DNA of 64,000 bases, taken from contig JAZHRO010000073.1 of assembly GCA_037157565.1 (NCBI GenBank), positions 96,016,001 through 96,080,000 of the forward strand, in the 5' to 3' direction. The notes below the pieces were generated by a model. That model saw only the letters and a program-made list of their open reading frames with translations, did no database searches and was not told where the DNA came from. The stretch is from Thalassia testudinum. Lineage: Eukaryota > Streptophyta > Magnoliopsida > Alismatales > Hydrocharitaceae. Positions 33,216 to 45,556 of this stretch are shown piece after piece. The translations under genes and the position numbers were made by a program. The stretch's first letter is position 1. Each line of letters begins with the position of its first letter.

Positions 33216-35187
33216 TTAGTTCAAAACTAGATAAGGGTCGGATCCATGAGGTTCAAGTTCTAAATAACCTGAGCGATAAGGATAATCATATCCCAGCTAC
33301 TAAGGATGAGTCTCCCAACCAGGAGTCAAATCATGGTTGGATTGGGAGGTGAAGAACCTTAACGGTCAAAAGAATGATATGGCTTAATGGCTATTTGAGA
33401 AAAGAAGCGAATAGAGATAAGAGATAGTCTTCCTCAGGAAGACTCAACCAGCTACAAGGGGATGGTGGAAATAAGGCAAAGGCTTAGGAAGAAAGATGAG
33501 AGAGAGCCCCAAATCAAGAAAACAAGCAAGCCCTAAATTCTATACCCTAATTGGATCTAAACCTGGTATCCTGATAGGGAACTCAATTAAACCAACCCTT
33601 GAATTACTTGGCTATCAGAAGGGTGGGACCCCCTAGGACACCCAGCATGGTGGGATACCACTAGAGGCTAACACGGTTACCGCATCGACCTTTCTTGTTA
33701 CCAGTTGGTCCCAATAGATAAGGCCTTGATTTTTACCCAATTAATTTTCAGTTACCAAGTAATTAGTCCTACCTAGGGCACATCTACTTAGTTTTAGGCT
33801 TGGGCTTAGAGTGTTCTTGGAACGTGATTGGGCATTTTGGGGATGTTGCCCTTAAAATTTGATTTAGAGTGTGAAATGCACAAACAAAGGGTTTAAAATG
33901 CAAGCTTTAATTGGTGTATTGGCTTTTATGGTTCAAGTGCTTGTATTAATTTCTTTAGGGTTTTCTTATTTAAGTCAATTCAAACAAGGTTGTAGTGAAG
34001 CATGCAACAAGTTTTGCAAGTCCTAATTGTTATATGAATTTCGTTTAGGTATGGCATGCAAATGTGCTTTACCCTAGTGTGGAAACCCTAATATCAGATA
34101 GGTCTGTATGATGCTTTTATGAACAATAAGGTAGAAGTGGTGTGACCCAATCAAAGAAAGCAATGGTCGTAATGCACCACTACTAAGTAAAATAGACCTA
34201 AGTGGTTGCCTAATTTGAAATGTTGATCAATTTCAATTCAAGTGGGTGAGGGGGTGGACAACCAATCACAGCAAATCCCCTCTCATGCAATCACACCCAA
34301 ATCAGGCTCAAACAGGTTTGTTTTGGGTCTCTAAATTTAAACCCTAATGTGAATCACCTAGGCCTTGTGCTTCTTCTAAAATTTGCAGTCAGACCTTAGC
34401 CTGACTTGAAATCACTCCCCAAATCAGTAACTGAAGCAAAATAATGACACTTGGTAGAGATCTTCCTTTTTCAATAGGCCTTTCAGGGAATATTTTTTTA
34501 AGATTTTTACTACTTCATAAAATTTTCAAGAATTTTTTAGTGTCAGGGGGTCAAATAGGCTAGATAGACCCCCTCTGAGTAATTTGATTTGAAACAGTAT
34601 AAAATGAAATCCAAAAATTCTTGAAAATTTATAGAAAAGACTAGATATCAGTGGCTTTCCAACCATACAAATTTCAAATCAATCTGATTTTTGTAGAGGT
34701 CATAATTACTATTTGAAATTTGATAAAATTAGAGTACCGATTGTTCTGATCCCCATTCACTATGCAAATTCTTAAAATTCGTATAGTGTGAATTTTTCGA
34801 AATAAAAGGTGCTGCTTTAAAGCTGGTTTGAAAGCCTAATATTAGACTGAATCCCAATATTTTTGGACTCCTAATTTAACAGCAATAAATTTTTGAAAAT
34901 CATCAATATTTGCTTGGTAGATTTCTAAATCTGACTTTGTTGTGTTCAAATGGTTTCCAAGTTAAAACACGCACTAAAGAAAGATTTTTTCCTTTTTTTA
35001 AATTCCAATATGAAAATTTGAACTAAATTTATTTATTTTTTACCTAAGAAAGCAAAAAAAATGGAGGATGAAGAGTAATACCTATGGTCGTCACCACGAG
35101 TCGATGTGTGCACGGATCCTCTTTGTTCTTGACCTACAATCAAAACAACCCAAAGTTAAGCAAATCCAAATCCAAACTTGCGTGTTG
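33216..35187 (-). other. Leader and degraded gag start of B
   Basis: There is no open frame over 60 codons on the minus strand. 33600-33800 contains blocks also found in other Athila leaders here. The part near the primer site is AT-rich. Confidence 0.5.
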
Positions 35188-35190
35188 CCT

Positions 35191-35207
35191 CCCCGACAAT
35201 GGTGCCA
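35191..35207 (-). other. Primer binding site of B
   Basis: Minus-strand TGGCACCATTGTCGGGG is one or two changes from the site of A and is of the Asp-tRNA type. The LTR ends a few bases to the right. Confidence 0.9.
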
Positions 35208-35210
35208 TTT

Positions 35211-36934
35211 AACAAGCATGGAAATCGTACATTTTGAAATCGTCAGAAATTGTAGTATAGTTGCGAAATCCCCTTGACAAAAATGGTTATTAACGAAACT
35301 CACATTGATTGTTTTCTTTTAGAACTTGAGTCCCGGTCATTCGTCTCTGGGAGGCGTGAAAGCAAGTCGACATTTGGATCAGCTTTTCTAACCTAAATCT
35401 ACTATAACCTAACATTTTTGATCTTTTTGTATTTTGCAATTTTTTTGTGTTTTTCTTTTTTTATTTTGAAAAGCAAACTGATACCTAAATCAAGATGTGA
35501 TAGCGAAAACCTAAGTGACTACGTGCATCTAAGTGTGGCCACGATGGCCGTGCCTAGTGTGAACAATCCTAAGTAGCATGAAGGTAAAGACAATCAATCA
35601 CAGAAATGATCATCACACAATATTATTTATGCATAAAAATGTCAACACATCTACACTAGAAAGCAAGTAAATAGAGAAAATCCCTCATGTCGGAAAGTGC
35701 CACTAAGACCATTGTCCTTGTGTGAGGATGTAGGCTAGACCTTGGGTATGCAAACCCATTTATACGCCTACAGAAAGAGACGGCCGACCACAAGAGGCTA
35801 TGGGTGAGCTTCATGGTCATCCAAGAAGAGAAGAAGATGGGGGAAGTCCTCTCTAGGATGAGAAGGTAGCACGCCTAAGAGAAGAAGAGAGGATGTAGAT
35901 CCCTTCTACTTCCTAGTTGTCCTTGAGAAGTTATGGAGAAGCTTCTCTATGGCTGTCCATGGAGCCTTGGAGGAGGAGGAGCACCCTTTGGACGAGAGAG
36001 TGGTGGACGGCCTTTGGATTTGGAGGGTGGAAAGGAGGGTACTGCAAGTGAGAGGTAGAAAGAATGGAAATGGGAATGAATGGGTGTGCTCTCTCTTTCT
36101 TTGGCTTTTATGGGAAGGCCTCTCCATTTCAAATGGGTCGCCACTTTTGGTGGCTCCAAAAATAGCAACTACCACCAATGTAGGAGCTAGGTTTGTGACC
36201 AACTAATGAGGGCTAGAATGGGAAAGTGGGATTTGGCAAAGTGTGTGTATGTGTGGGTATAATTTTCGTAGAGTAGGGTAGTGGGTTTGGTGAATCTAGA
36301 TTGGGTAAACCTACATTAAGTTGGTGTGGACCTAATTGGGCTTAAGTGAGTCTAATTGGAAAGGAGTGAACCTAATTGGATCTAGGTCAAGTCTAATTGG
36401 ATGTGTCTGTGTGTTTAGCCTTAGGTAAACCTAATAGGTATGAGTTAATTAGAGCCTGGGTGGATCCAATTGGGTTCAGGTGCACCCAATCAACTGTAGA
36501 TGCACCCAATTAGGTATGAGATGGTTCAATTGGGTTAGGGATAGGGTAAGTGGGGCTATGTATAGTGGATTGGAACATGGATAGTGCTATCCATGTTTGG
36601 GTTTTGAGGCTAAGGTGTCCTAAAGGAGATGGTTTTGGGTTTAGGAAGGTTGTCCTAGGGTTTCTAAGGGTAAAGACAAGGCTATACTCCTCACTCCTCT
36701 TCTGTGAATCAGTCTTCTTCTTCCTTTATTGCTTTATTCCACTATCTCCCACATCCTGGATCGCTTTATTACCTACAAATAGCAATACAAACCATTAAAT
36801 AGTAGGATATCTCATCTTATTCTAGATAAACTGATGCAAAGCATGATATGTAAGATATCTATGCAATAACCACAAATTAAGCTAGGTTCAGATATTATTT
36901 AGGTTGATTAGTACCCATGATTGTTGTGCAATCA
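35211..36934 (-). repeat. 5' LTR of B
   Basis: Starts at 36934 (minus TGATTGCACAACAATCA) and ends near 35211. The TATA-like box is minus CCCATAAAAG at 36105-36114, aligning with the D TATA. The U3 holds repeated CAATTGG/CCAATTG words around 36340-36530. The U5 block 'cgcctcccagagacgaatgaccggg' (complement at 35325-35360) is shared with D. Confidence 0.85.
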
Positions 36935-38039
36935 TGTCCCATGTACTTGTGAGTAGGCTCGACCTTGATGACGTTGAAGTGCCTAAGAGAGAGAGAGAGG
37001 AGACAACAAAGGAGGGAGACATTGTATGTGCCAAGAGGGGGCAAGGTTGGTAGTGATGGCAAGAGTAGTGGTATAGGAGAAGGGTGGAGGAAGGCATAAA
37101 AAAAAGAGAAAAAATACAATATTTTTTTCACAAAAAGATTTTAATTTTTAGTACCTATTCTTCATAATAAGGGTGTATGTGAATTGGGTTGGAAGAGATT
37201 TGCCTAATCCATGATAAAATTCATTCTTGTTGGATTTGAGATCTTTTAAATTTAATCCAATCCAAGTTATGACCTCTGAACAATTTGCGAAGTTTTGATT
37301 GGATAATATTTACCTATTTATTTTTTCAAATAATACATGATTTTATACATATTTTCCTATTGGTATATGCAAGGCTTCAAAGAATAAGATCTTAAAATTA
37401 AAATTTACAGTTTACTTTTGCTTCTTTAGTTTTTTCTTCTATTATAGTACATCATAAAAAGAATTTTTAAAGAATTATACTAAAAATAAATTCTCATGAC
37501 TTATAGGAAATGGTAAAGGAATTAACTCCAAAAACATTAAAAAAAATAATCATAGCTTTAAAGTGGAAATAAATATTGAATTTTTTCTCTCCAATGAAAA
37601 AATAACATACATATGTATATATACACATATTATTTCTATACATAGTATAGATCATATCATATTATGCATACAGATACTATTTCTAAACATAGTATAAATC
37701 ATATCAGAATATGTGCATTATTATCTTATGTGTTCTCAGGTGTGTTAAACTGAATCAAGATCTTAACTTGATCTGAATGAATTCAGTTTAATCTAATCAT
37801 ATTGCATTGGATCTTGGATTTATCCAATCTGCGTGCATCCTTACATCGTAAGTTCGTATTTGTAAAGATTTTAAAGTTTTCAAGGACATTCACATAAATA
37901 TAATTAGAAAGGTTGTGGCATAGGTGTAAATTCGAAAGAATGCAAGAACATCTATACAAAACCTCCAAGAGAAATAAGTTTTAGGCCTAATTTAGGATGA
38001 GGGATGGAGTTATGTACAATGGGAATGTTTAGAAGGGTT
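36935..38039. other. Unassigned AT-rich DNA right of B
   Basis: No gene is recognised. 36960-37090 is a purine-rich patch; 37120-38000 is AT-rich. Two copies of a 47-bp unit (TATTATTTCTATACATAG type) lie at 37628-37674 and 37675-37721. This may be the target into which B was inserted. Confidence 0.45.
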
Positions 38040-38836
38040 ATTTTGTGTTTCTATTTAGAAGTTAAAAGTATTATCTTGCTAGGTTAACCCTTGACTATTT
38101 AGAATGTAGTAGGATGACTTGAAGGATATTCCTATTGATGCAATGGGATAACTACAACTTACTTTATTTTTGTGGGATAAGATGGTGAAAGTTAATCCCT
38201 GAGATAACTTATCCTGCATTAGTCCTAAGATAAGTTATCTTATATTAACCTCTTTGATGAGGGAAGGAAAATCCTTAAATCAAACCCAAACCATTAGGCT
38301 CAACAATAAACCTTAAAAGACTTAACAAGGTCCATTTAACAGTACATAAAAAGTCTTCACTACGCAGACAGGCAAATAATAGCTAATGAGGGGAGAAAAA
38401 TCACCTCAAAAATCTAACTGCATGGAAGATCTGGCTACCCGGCAGAGTATAAAGACCTGGGTCTTTAAGGTAGATTTGTTTACTTGGGTCCATATACCCA
38501 ACTGTTAGGCGATCTATGCCGAATTCAAGGAATAGCCAACCAATGGGCTAATTGTAATAATTAGAGAGAAATCATACAATTGTAGTTCTAGCAATCATCT
38601 GGCGATTATGTCATTAAATACTATTAATAGCCAAGCCCCAAGATTGCAAGAATGGAAAAGAATCCTGCAATAGGAGGAAGTTCACCCTATAAATACTTGG
38701 GGTGGACTAGCTTTTATGGTAGGACACAATTAGAGAGAAAAAGAGAATAATGGAGAGTTTGTACTACTAAATCATTACTGAAATTTGGGAGTATCATCAT
38801 CCCCTCAGGCGTACACCCCCTTTCGGTGGAACTAGG
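38040..38836 (+). repeat. LTR-like fragment N
   Basis: Reads as the promoter half of an LTR: TATA box CCTATAAATAC at 38686-38696, a purine-rich start region 'agagagaaaaagagaataatgg' near 38735, then a U5-like end (CCTCAGGCGTACACCCC, CTTTCGGTGGAACTAGG) stopping exactly where LTR E starts. Left boundary not found. No matching second copy in the window. Confidence 0.45.
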
Positions 38837-40339
38837 TGATCGCACGGGCTTTGCGAGATAGAATCAAGGTTACAAGTAGCCCGTCGTCGTAGTTGTAAAA
38901 CTTGTGATCAAATAGAATTTATACCAAAACTCCAAGGGAGTCCCGGGTCGAACACAGGGAGGCAACATTTTACTTTAATTGAAATCTGTACTTCATTTTG
39001 TTTGTTTTTGGTATTTTAGGGTTTTGTTATGTTTTTTGTATCTTTGAAAGAAGAAGACAAGTAGAATGAATCACAAGAGATATGGAACAAATCTGATATA
39101 TATATCACTCCAATGTTAATTACAACAAACTATGAAAGCATAAAAAGAGAGGGGGGTAAGAAGAAATCTCCCGAAGCAGCTGTTCGGTGAGACAACGGTG
39201 CCTGGTGGAAACTTGGACGACGAAGGTGAGATACAGTAGGACGTCGGGTAGAAGAAAGCTTCAGCGTGGCTCCGAAAAAGAGATGAGGAGGCGGAGATGA
39301 TCTGCTACCAGAACAGAGGTTGGAAGACGACTCCAAGGCGACCTATGAATGGGGATGAGAAGTTGGAGGACTATTGGTGGGGCAAATGTTCGCTACACTA
39401 ATAGGCACCTTGGGAGATTGAGAGCAAGCTCTAATAGAGCATTGGTAGGCTTGCTAGAGCTTGGGAGTAGGTGGGAGTAGAGTAGGAAGAGATGACTTGG
39501 AAGGGAGGGGGTATAGGTCCTTTTATAGTGGAGAAGAGGCAAAAATAGGTATGGGACCATTAGTGACCTCTAGGCTATCACTGGAAGCGTCGCTGTAGGC
39601 AACTCATGCCCACTCACGCCCATAGCTAGCATTGCTGGCATGCGAAGAATTGGCAACAGCTGTAAGCATCACTGTAAGTCCAGCTCATGCATCGTTTGCG
39701 CTGCACTATGCCTTTCTTTGTCGTGCATGCAAACACTCATGCGCTGCTGCTGAGCTGTGCCTCTCTTTGCTGCACTAGCGCATGCTCACACGCTGGCGCT
39801 GCGCTGTGTGCATGCATGCTTCCGCACGCACGTGCGGGGGCGCATGCGTGCACATGGGTGGCTTGGGTAGCGCCACGTGGTGCAATCTAGGTCCTCCATC
39901 TTCTTTTCGTTGTAGGGCCTACTACATAGGTTGGATTGAGTTGATTTTCACGCCATTAGGCTGCAATTGTCGACTCGAATCCATCCGCGCAGTTGGATTT
40001 GTCATTTGAAGCTTTGAATTAGGTCACCTAGTTCCTTTGCCATTGATCTTTCTCGGACTGCATATGGTGCTACGAGACTCCAATCGAGGTGATTTCGGAG
40101 GCGTTGGACTCCGATCATCGTCTTGACCAGATTCGTATGATTGGATAGTCAATCTGAGGCTCCAAACTAAATATCCTTCTCTCCTGACCACGAAAAGGAT
40201 GAAATTAACCTAAATTATATACAACTACACTAAATGTAGAATGATGCATGCTATGCAATATTTATAACATGAAATGCAAATCTAATCCTAGGAACATGCA
40301 TGAATAGACATTTTACCCTCATTAATTATGTCCACATCA
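38837..40339 (-). repeat. 3' LTR of element E
   Basis: Minus-strand start TGATGTGGACATAATTAATG at 40339, next to a polypurine tract; proposed end TGATCGCACGGG (plus) at 38837. The TATA is minus ACTATAAAAGG near 39515-39525. The U5 block (minus ctccctgtgttcgacccggg, 38940-38962) is the family block. U3 39665-39860 is rich in GCATGC, GCGC and CACACG words; frames there (39687-40009) are Cys/Ala-rich readings of it. Confidence 0.7.
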
Positions 40340-40420
40340 TACACCCATGCCTATCTTTTGCTAGTCCCTAGCAAAATTGAACTACATGCTATGTATAAAA
40401 ATAGAATTAGGATTAGATCG
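40340..40420 (-). other. E polypurine tract and tail, left of the A insertion
   Basis: Minus AAAAGATAGGCATGGG (40344-40359) is the polypurine tract, as in A (50459-50474). The rest matches A at 50420-50455. The tail resumes at 52240. Confidence 0.85.
40416..40420. repeat. Target duplication of element A, left
   Basis: GATCG here and at 52240-52244, immediately outside the two LTR ends; 5 bp is the expected size for Ty3 elements. The E sequence joins correctly if A and one copy are removed. Confidence 0.93.
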
Positions 40421-41238
40421 TGATGTAAACACATTTACTCTACTTAAAATGTCTATTTATGCATGTTCTTAAGCATAGGATTGCATTTCATGATATAAAT
40501 ATTGCATAGCATGCATCATCTCGCATTTAGAGTAGTTTGAATAAAATGGAGGTTAATTATCTCCTTTTATGTGCTTGGACAGGGCAAACATTTTATCGGG
40601 TTCTCGGATCAAAGATCCAACCGTATGGATATGATCAGTGCGACGATTGGAGTTCAACGATTCCAAGATCCCCCTAATCAGGCATCCGTAGCATCAGATA
40701 GAGACCAGGGAGCCATAGAAGATCAAGGGCCAAGATGGTGTAAATCCGCACTTCAGATGACAAATCCGACCGCACGGATGAATTTGGATCGACGATCGCA
40801 GCCCAACGACACAAAAATCGAGTCAATCCGACATCCGTGGCACCATCTACAACTTCCAGAAGATGGACGGCCAAGATGGCGCCACGTGGCACCATCTCAG
40901 TCACCTAAACGGCCGCTGGCATTTTGTGAAGGCCCCCGCCCGATCGCTCTCTGCCATCAAATGAAGATCCAACGGCTATGGCCGCCCGGCGCTTAAAACA
41001 TGTGCTCGACCATCCGCGCCACGCAGCGCAGCGGTCGAGCGCTCTTACATGAGCGCGGGGTGCGGGTTCGAGCCGCGGAGAGGGGAATGGAGGCGTGGGT
41101 AATTGAGGCGCATGGAGCGTCGGAATGAGATCATGCGGTCGCGGGCGCCCGATAGCACCGACGCGCGATTGGACGCCCCGCGTAATGTGCGATCGCACGC
41201 GCAGGCGGGCGGGTTGCAGCTGGCGCGGACGCGTTTTA

Positions 41239-41266
41239 AGCCGTCCGATCTCGCGATCGGACGGCT
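41239..41266. promoter_or_regulatory. U3 inverted repeat 1 of LTR A
   Basis: AGCCGTCCGATC, loop TCGC, GATCGGACGGCT: 12 perfect pairs. Identical in the 3' LTR at 51295-51322. Confidence 0.9.
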
Positions 41267-41350
41267 GAAAAGCGCTGGACGTGCGCGAGCGTTGAGGAGC
41301 GAGCAGCCGAGGAGGCGCGCGTGGGCGTGGCGGCGACGGCCACGTCAGGG

Positions 41351-41380
41351 CTTTAGTGACGGATTTATCCGTCACTAAAG
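41351..41380. promoter_or_regulatory. U3 inverted repeat 2 of LTR A, 55 bp before TATA
   Basis: CTTTAGTGACGGAT, centre TT, ATCCGTCACTAAAG: 14 perfect pairs. Each arm contains TGACG, the core bound by TGA-type bZIP factors. The 3' LTR copy (51407-51436) has one mismatch. Confidence 0.9.
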
Positions 41381-42183
41381 ACCCTTATTTATTATTTTGA
41401 AGATGTAATGTCCATTTTGCCCCCACTCCTTGCAACTATAAAAGGTGACCCCCTCCATATGAAATTCTCATCCCTTCTTTCTCCTCTCTACCCCTCCAAA
41501 GCTCAAGAGAAGCTTGTCCCACACCCAGGATGCTTCTCGCGAGATAAAGTCCAATTTTCGTTCCCCTTCGGAAGTGGATCCTGCGACGACGACGGCGTGC
41601 TGCTTCGTTCCCGTTCTTCCGCTTCGTCCTCCTTCGTCCCACTTCGTTCTCCTTCGTCCAGGCGTCGTCCCGTCCGGCTCGTCCTCCAAGCAACCGTCGA
41701 TGGGGATTTCTCTCTCCCTATTCTTTTTACGGCTTTCTAGTATAGATTTACTGCTTTCTAGATTAATCTACTCATCCTCCAAGCAATCGTCGAGGAGGAC
41801 ATTTCTCTCTCCATTCTTTTAATGCTTTCTAGAGTAATTATTTTATGCTTTCTTGTTGTAATGAACAATCTCTTCAATACAAAAGTTCCTTGTTTATTCT
41901 ACATCTCATTTTGATTTCTCTGTGTAATATTCTCTTTCTCTCTTACTCTCTCTCTCTTCTATTTATTGTAAATAATTAGATGGTTCTAAATTGAATTATT
42001 CTGTAACAAATAAAAAGAAATGCGTAGTTTTTAAATCAAACATCTGCCTCCTTGTGTTCGACCCAGAATTTTAATTTCGGTATAAATTTTATTTGTTGAA
42101 CACGAATTCTTCGCTTTCGAACTACAACGACAGGTTTTCCAAAACCGAACACGTTAGCGTAGGTTCGTACACGTTCAACATTT

Positions 42184-42200
42184 TGGCACCGTTGTCGGGA
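42184..42200 (+). other. Primer binding site of A
   Basis: TGGCACCGTTGTCGGGA, three bases after the LTR end; Asp-tRNA type. Confidence 0.93.
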
Positions 42201-43429
42201 GGCAACGATTTCCGATCTTTTCTTCGCATTTCTTGCACTTTATTTGTTTTCTAACTAGCTTTCTCTTGTGTTTATTGTTTTGCAGAGACCTGCATCAAGG
42301 AATCAACAAGCGGTATACTGGAGTAAAGTGCAGTTGAAGACAACTGTAAGTGCTTCCCCATTCTTTCCCCTTCCATAGATTTCATTCGCCACATTAAATC
42401 CAAATTCCAATTAACCTAGGTGTTTGCATAAATCCTGGGAATAGTTTGGTTGTTTGGATTTCCACTCACATTCATTCCACCTTCGTTCATAAAAAAAAAT
42501 AATAACAAAAAGATAATCTTATGGGGTAATTTCCAACAAACACACAATACACACCCACATTCAAGGCACTTGATCAACTTTATTTGTTTTCTACTCAACC
42601 AGGTTCTGATCTGTGGAATCGGTACACATAAAGCAACACATTACAGAGTAGAAATCATTCTAGGTTAACCATCTTTGAGTGCCTAACTTAGTGGTGCAAT
42701 TGTGGCCAATTGTTTGAGTTGTTTGGGCCACACCATTTTATTTAAAACCAACTCATCAAGTAGCTCCTCCTTAGGGTTTTCAATCTAGGTATACTCCAGG
42801 CACTCCACTTTCTTTCTGATTTTAAAGGAAAACTATCTTCACCCGTGTTTTACAACTTGGTTTGCCTAGAAACTTCATTGCAATTCACCTAATTTGAAAC
42901 CCTAAAAGCTACTTAAGCAGGATTTGAACATTAAAATTTACGCATAATAAATAATCTTGCTTGAAAACCCTGGTTGTGCACGCACTTACACAAATCTCAA
43001 TCAATCATTAAGGGCACAACCCATTGTAAGGGCCCATCACATTCCATAAGCACCACAATCCCAGGCCTTAATAAAATTGAGTAGACATTGGCCTTAAGGT
43101 TTGATTCATTCTTCAGGGCCTAGTCTGAGATTATTTTTGATTAACCTACTTGTACTGATTAATCTGATGTCTATCTAGGGGAGCAGAGTCAAACGATCGC
43201 GGCTGGGGGGTACACTAGGAACCGAAGGCGAAAGCCAAAGGAAGAACCTTCTCCCCAGTACCTCCTTCTAACTGGTTGGATTAAACAGACGCAAGTAAAG
43301 TAAATCACTTACAGTCTTAAGGCTGGTTTTGGGAGTCAGTAGATCCTTAGGCTACCCCAATTAAGGGCAGCCTTGTTTTGTTGTGCTGCAGGGTCCATAT
43401 CCCCTGTCCTTCCGACCTTCTCCTAGTTT
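42201..43429 (+). other. Leader of A
   Basis: 1.2 kb without coding potential. It contains a short AT-rich stretch (42480-42520) and a purine block near 43220-43245 ('ggaaccgaaggcgaaagcc'). Confidence 0.7.
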
Positions 43430-45556
43430 ATGCTGGGAAGACGGTCATTGAATCCCCGATTGGAAGGACCATTAGAACATTCTAGGAGGCGCAAGTTAGA
43501 TTTTGGTCAATTTGATCCCATGGCCGAACAACAGCCTCCTCTGCTTGAAAATCCACAGGAAGAATTTAGAAGGCAGCTGGAACAAATGCAGAGAATGCAA
43601 GAATGGTTCTAGAGAATGCAGGGCGCTCAGCCCTTGAAGGATTTTTATGATCCTTCGAATTACGGGGAACGTCCCGGCGTCCAGATTCCAGCCGGTGACA
43701 TAGAAATCAAGCCACAGGTGTTAAGCCCGATTAAACATTATCATGGGCTAGGCTCCGAAGATCCGTTTCAGCACTTGGAGGATTTGACCACTTTGGTCCA
43801 GACCACCAAGGCTCGAAACGTTAACGAGGAGCAAATGATCATGAGGCTCTTCCCCCACTCTCTTAGGGATAAAGCCGCGCATTGGTATAGGACAATAGGA
43901 AGACCAATTACAACTTGGAATGAGTTGAAATCGGCCTTTCTGAAGAAATTCTTCCCAGTCGGTCGTACCAATGCTTTGGGACGGGCAATCACTACTTTTA
44001 CCCAAAAGCCGGGGGAGTAGTTTCATGTGGCCTGGGAGCGATTCCAGGACTTATTGCGGAGGTGTCCACACCACGAGGTGCCGAAATGGAAACTTGTGCA
44101 GATCTTCTATGATGGGCTGAATGAGCAACTCAGAAACCATGTGGATGCTTCTTGCGGAGGCAATTTCCTCAATAAAGATGTAGATAGTGCACATGATTTA
44201 TTTGAGGAAATAAGTGAGAATTCAATTAATCATGCCTCCATGGATACTTTTAACCGGTCCCAGCAACCCAGATCAAATGTCAATGAAGTCCAGGACTCTC
44301 ATTCACTTGATATGGAATTGATTTGTAATAAACTTGATAAGGTGGACTTGGTTGCTAAAAGAATGGAAGAGTGGATGGCTGGCAATTCTATGAACAACTC
44401 TCAATCCACTCAATCCCAAAATTTGGGATTCCATTCCCCACGAGCTCCTTCTGGAAGGGAGTTCGTGAATCAACTCGATGTGATTCAATCTATGAGTCAG
44501 CATTTCTCGGAACCCCATGGGTTCCCAACTGGGGCCTTTGATCCCAGTTTTTCTGATCCTTCCCTTTCTTTCTCTCCATCCTCACCCTATGAGGATGTCT
44601 GTGCTATACAAGAGAATGTTAGATCCAACCCCTACTCGAATGCCTATAATCCAGGTTGGAGAAACCACCCTAACTTCTCTTGGAAAAATCCGGGGCAACA
44701 GACCCAATTCTGACCCAGCAACTATGCTCCGCAACGTCCAATGGGTCAAGGTCAAGTATATACTCAGTTGCCTCCGAATCAGGTCAATCAGCCAACTTGG
44801 AATGCCCGTCAACCCGCAGGGCAGGCTGATTTGAACCATCAAATGGTAGAGATGCAAGGATCTATGCTCTAGCTTATGCAGCAAATGAAAAACTCGCTGG
44901 ACAACTTGCAATCCGGGCTCATTGCTAACTCTCGTCAACCCGGATCTCTACCATTCCAATCCGTACCCAACCCACGAAACATTATAAATTCAGGCAATCA
45001 AGCCCAAGGGTATGGAAATCAGAGGGACCCGCACGCACATGCTCAGGTGGTTGAGCAGGGTTCTTCGTCTTCTTCTTCTACTAATCAACAATTCATGATC
45101 AATCAAGCCCCTCCAATCTTTCCTAACCCTCCCCAAGACCCAAATTCTTATGCTTCTGCAAATTCTGTCACTTTGAGGAGTGGTAAGAAGACTCAGGATC
45201 CACAACCACACTATTCTGATCTTTTGAATCCTGAAGAATCTGAGGAGAGAGAGGAGAATTCTAGAGAAGAAATCAAGGCTCAGGAACCTGATTCCAAAGA
45301 TCTGACTAATGTTCCTTTTCCTGAAGCCTTAGCCAAAGCAAAGAAGAAGTCTGTTGATAGCAATGAGGAGCTTCTGAATTTATTTAAGAATGTTGAGATC
45401 AATATTCCGCTCCTTGATGCTATCAAGCACATACCGGCTTACGCAAAATTTTTAAAGGAATTATGTACACAAAAGCATAAGTCGAGAGAATCTGTTCCGA
45501 GGAAGGTGGTACTCTCTGAGTAGGCTAGCTCTGTTATCCTGCACTACCTCCCTCAA
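43430..45556 (+). pseudogene. Gag of A
   Basis: One frame from ATG 43430 to the protease. Domains: a short N-terminal arm; the gag core with VQIPAGDIEIKPQ, HGLGSEDPFQHLEDL, LFPHSLRDKAAHWYR, WNELKSAFLKKFFPVGRTN (43690-43970); a second block CPHHEVPKWKLVQIFYDGL (44065-44120); then Ser/Asn/Pro/Gln-rich sequence and a basic tail with LRSGKKTQDP. In-frame stops: TAG 43610, TAG 44018, TGA 44711, TAG 44868, TAG 45521, each explicable as a C-to-T change in CAG or CGA. No CCHC knuckle is evident, which is usual in Athila gags. Gag forms the virus-like particle core. Confidence 0.9.

Larger units (their letters stand above)
22265..36934 (-). mobile_element. Element B: minus-strand gag-protease Ty3 element, non-autonomous
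   Basis: On the minus strand the order is 5' LTR (36934-35211), Asp-tRNA-type primer site, leader, gag, aspartic protease, an unidentified ORF, a long non-coding tail, a polypurine tract and a truncated 3' LTR (23423-22265). Reverse transcriptase, RNase H and integrase are absent from where they would lie, so it must have been mobilised in trans, most likely by an Athila-type element such as A or F. Element C (26024-31035) is inserted in it. The target duplication cannot be checked because the left LTR is cut. Its 3' tail matches that of D, so B and D are one subfamily. Confidence 0.85.
40421..42180 (+). repeat. 5' LTR of A
   Basis: 1760 bp, TGATGTAAAC...CGTTCAACA. U3 is GC- and CpG-rich at 40980-41390 and contains two strong inverted repeats (41239-41266 and 41351-41380). 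The TATA box is ACTATAAAAGG at 41435-41445. U5 contains the 'cctccttgtgttcgaccc' block at about 42048. Arg/Pro/Ala-rich frames on both strands in 40571-41822 also appear in the 3' LTR and are composition effects. Confidence 0.95.

Noticed and set aside
35906..36206. 98-codon frame conserved with 22288-22693
   Set aside because: Conservation is explained by the two LTRs of B; several frames on both strands are equally open.
39687..40009. Cys/Ala/His-rich frames that look like a small secreted protein
   Set aside because: They read through the alternating GC-rich U3 of LTR E and have no conserved start, domain or second copy.
40571..41822. Arg/Pro/Ala-rich frames on both strands, repeated at 50730-51879
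   Set aside because: They lie in the two LTRs of A, are open in several frames because of GC content, and differ by frame-breaking changes between copies.
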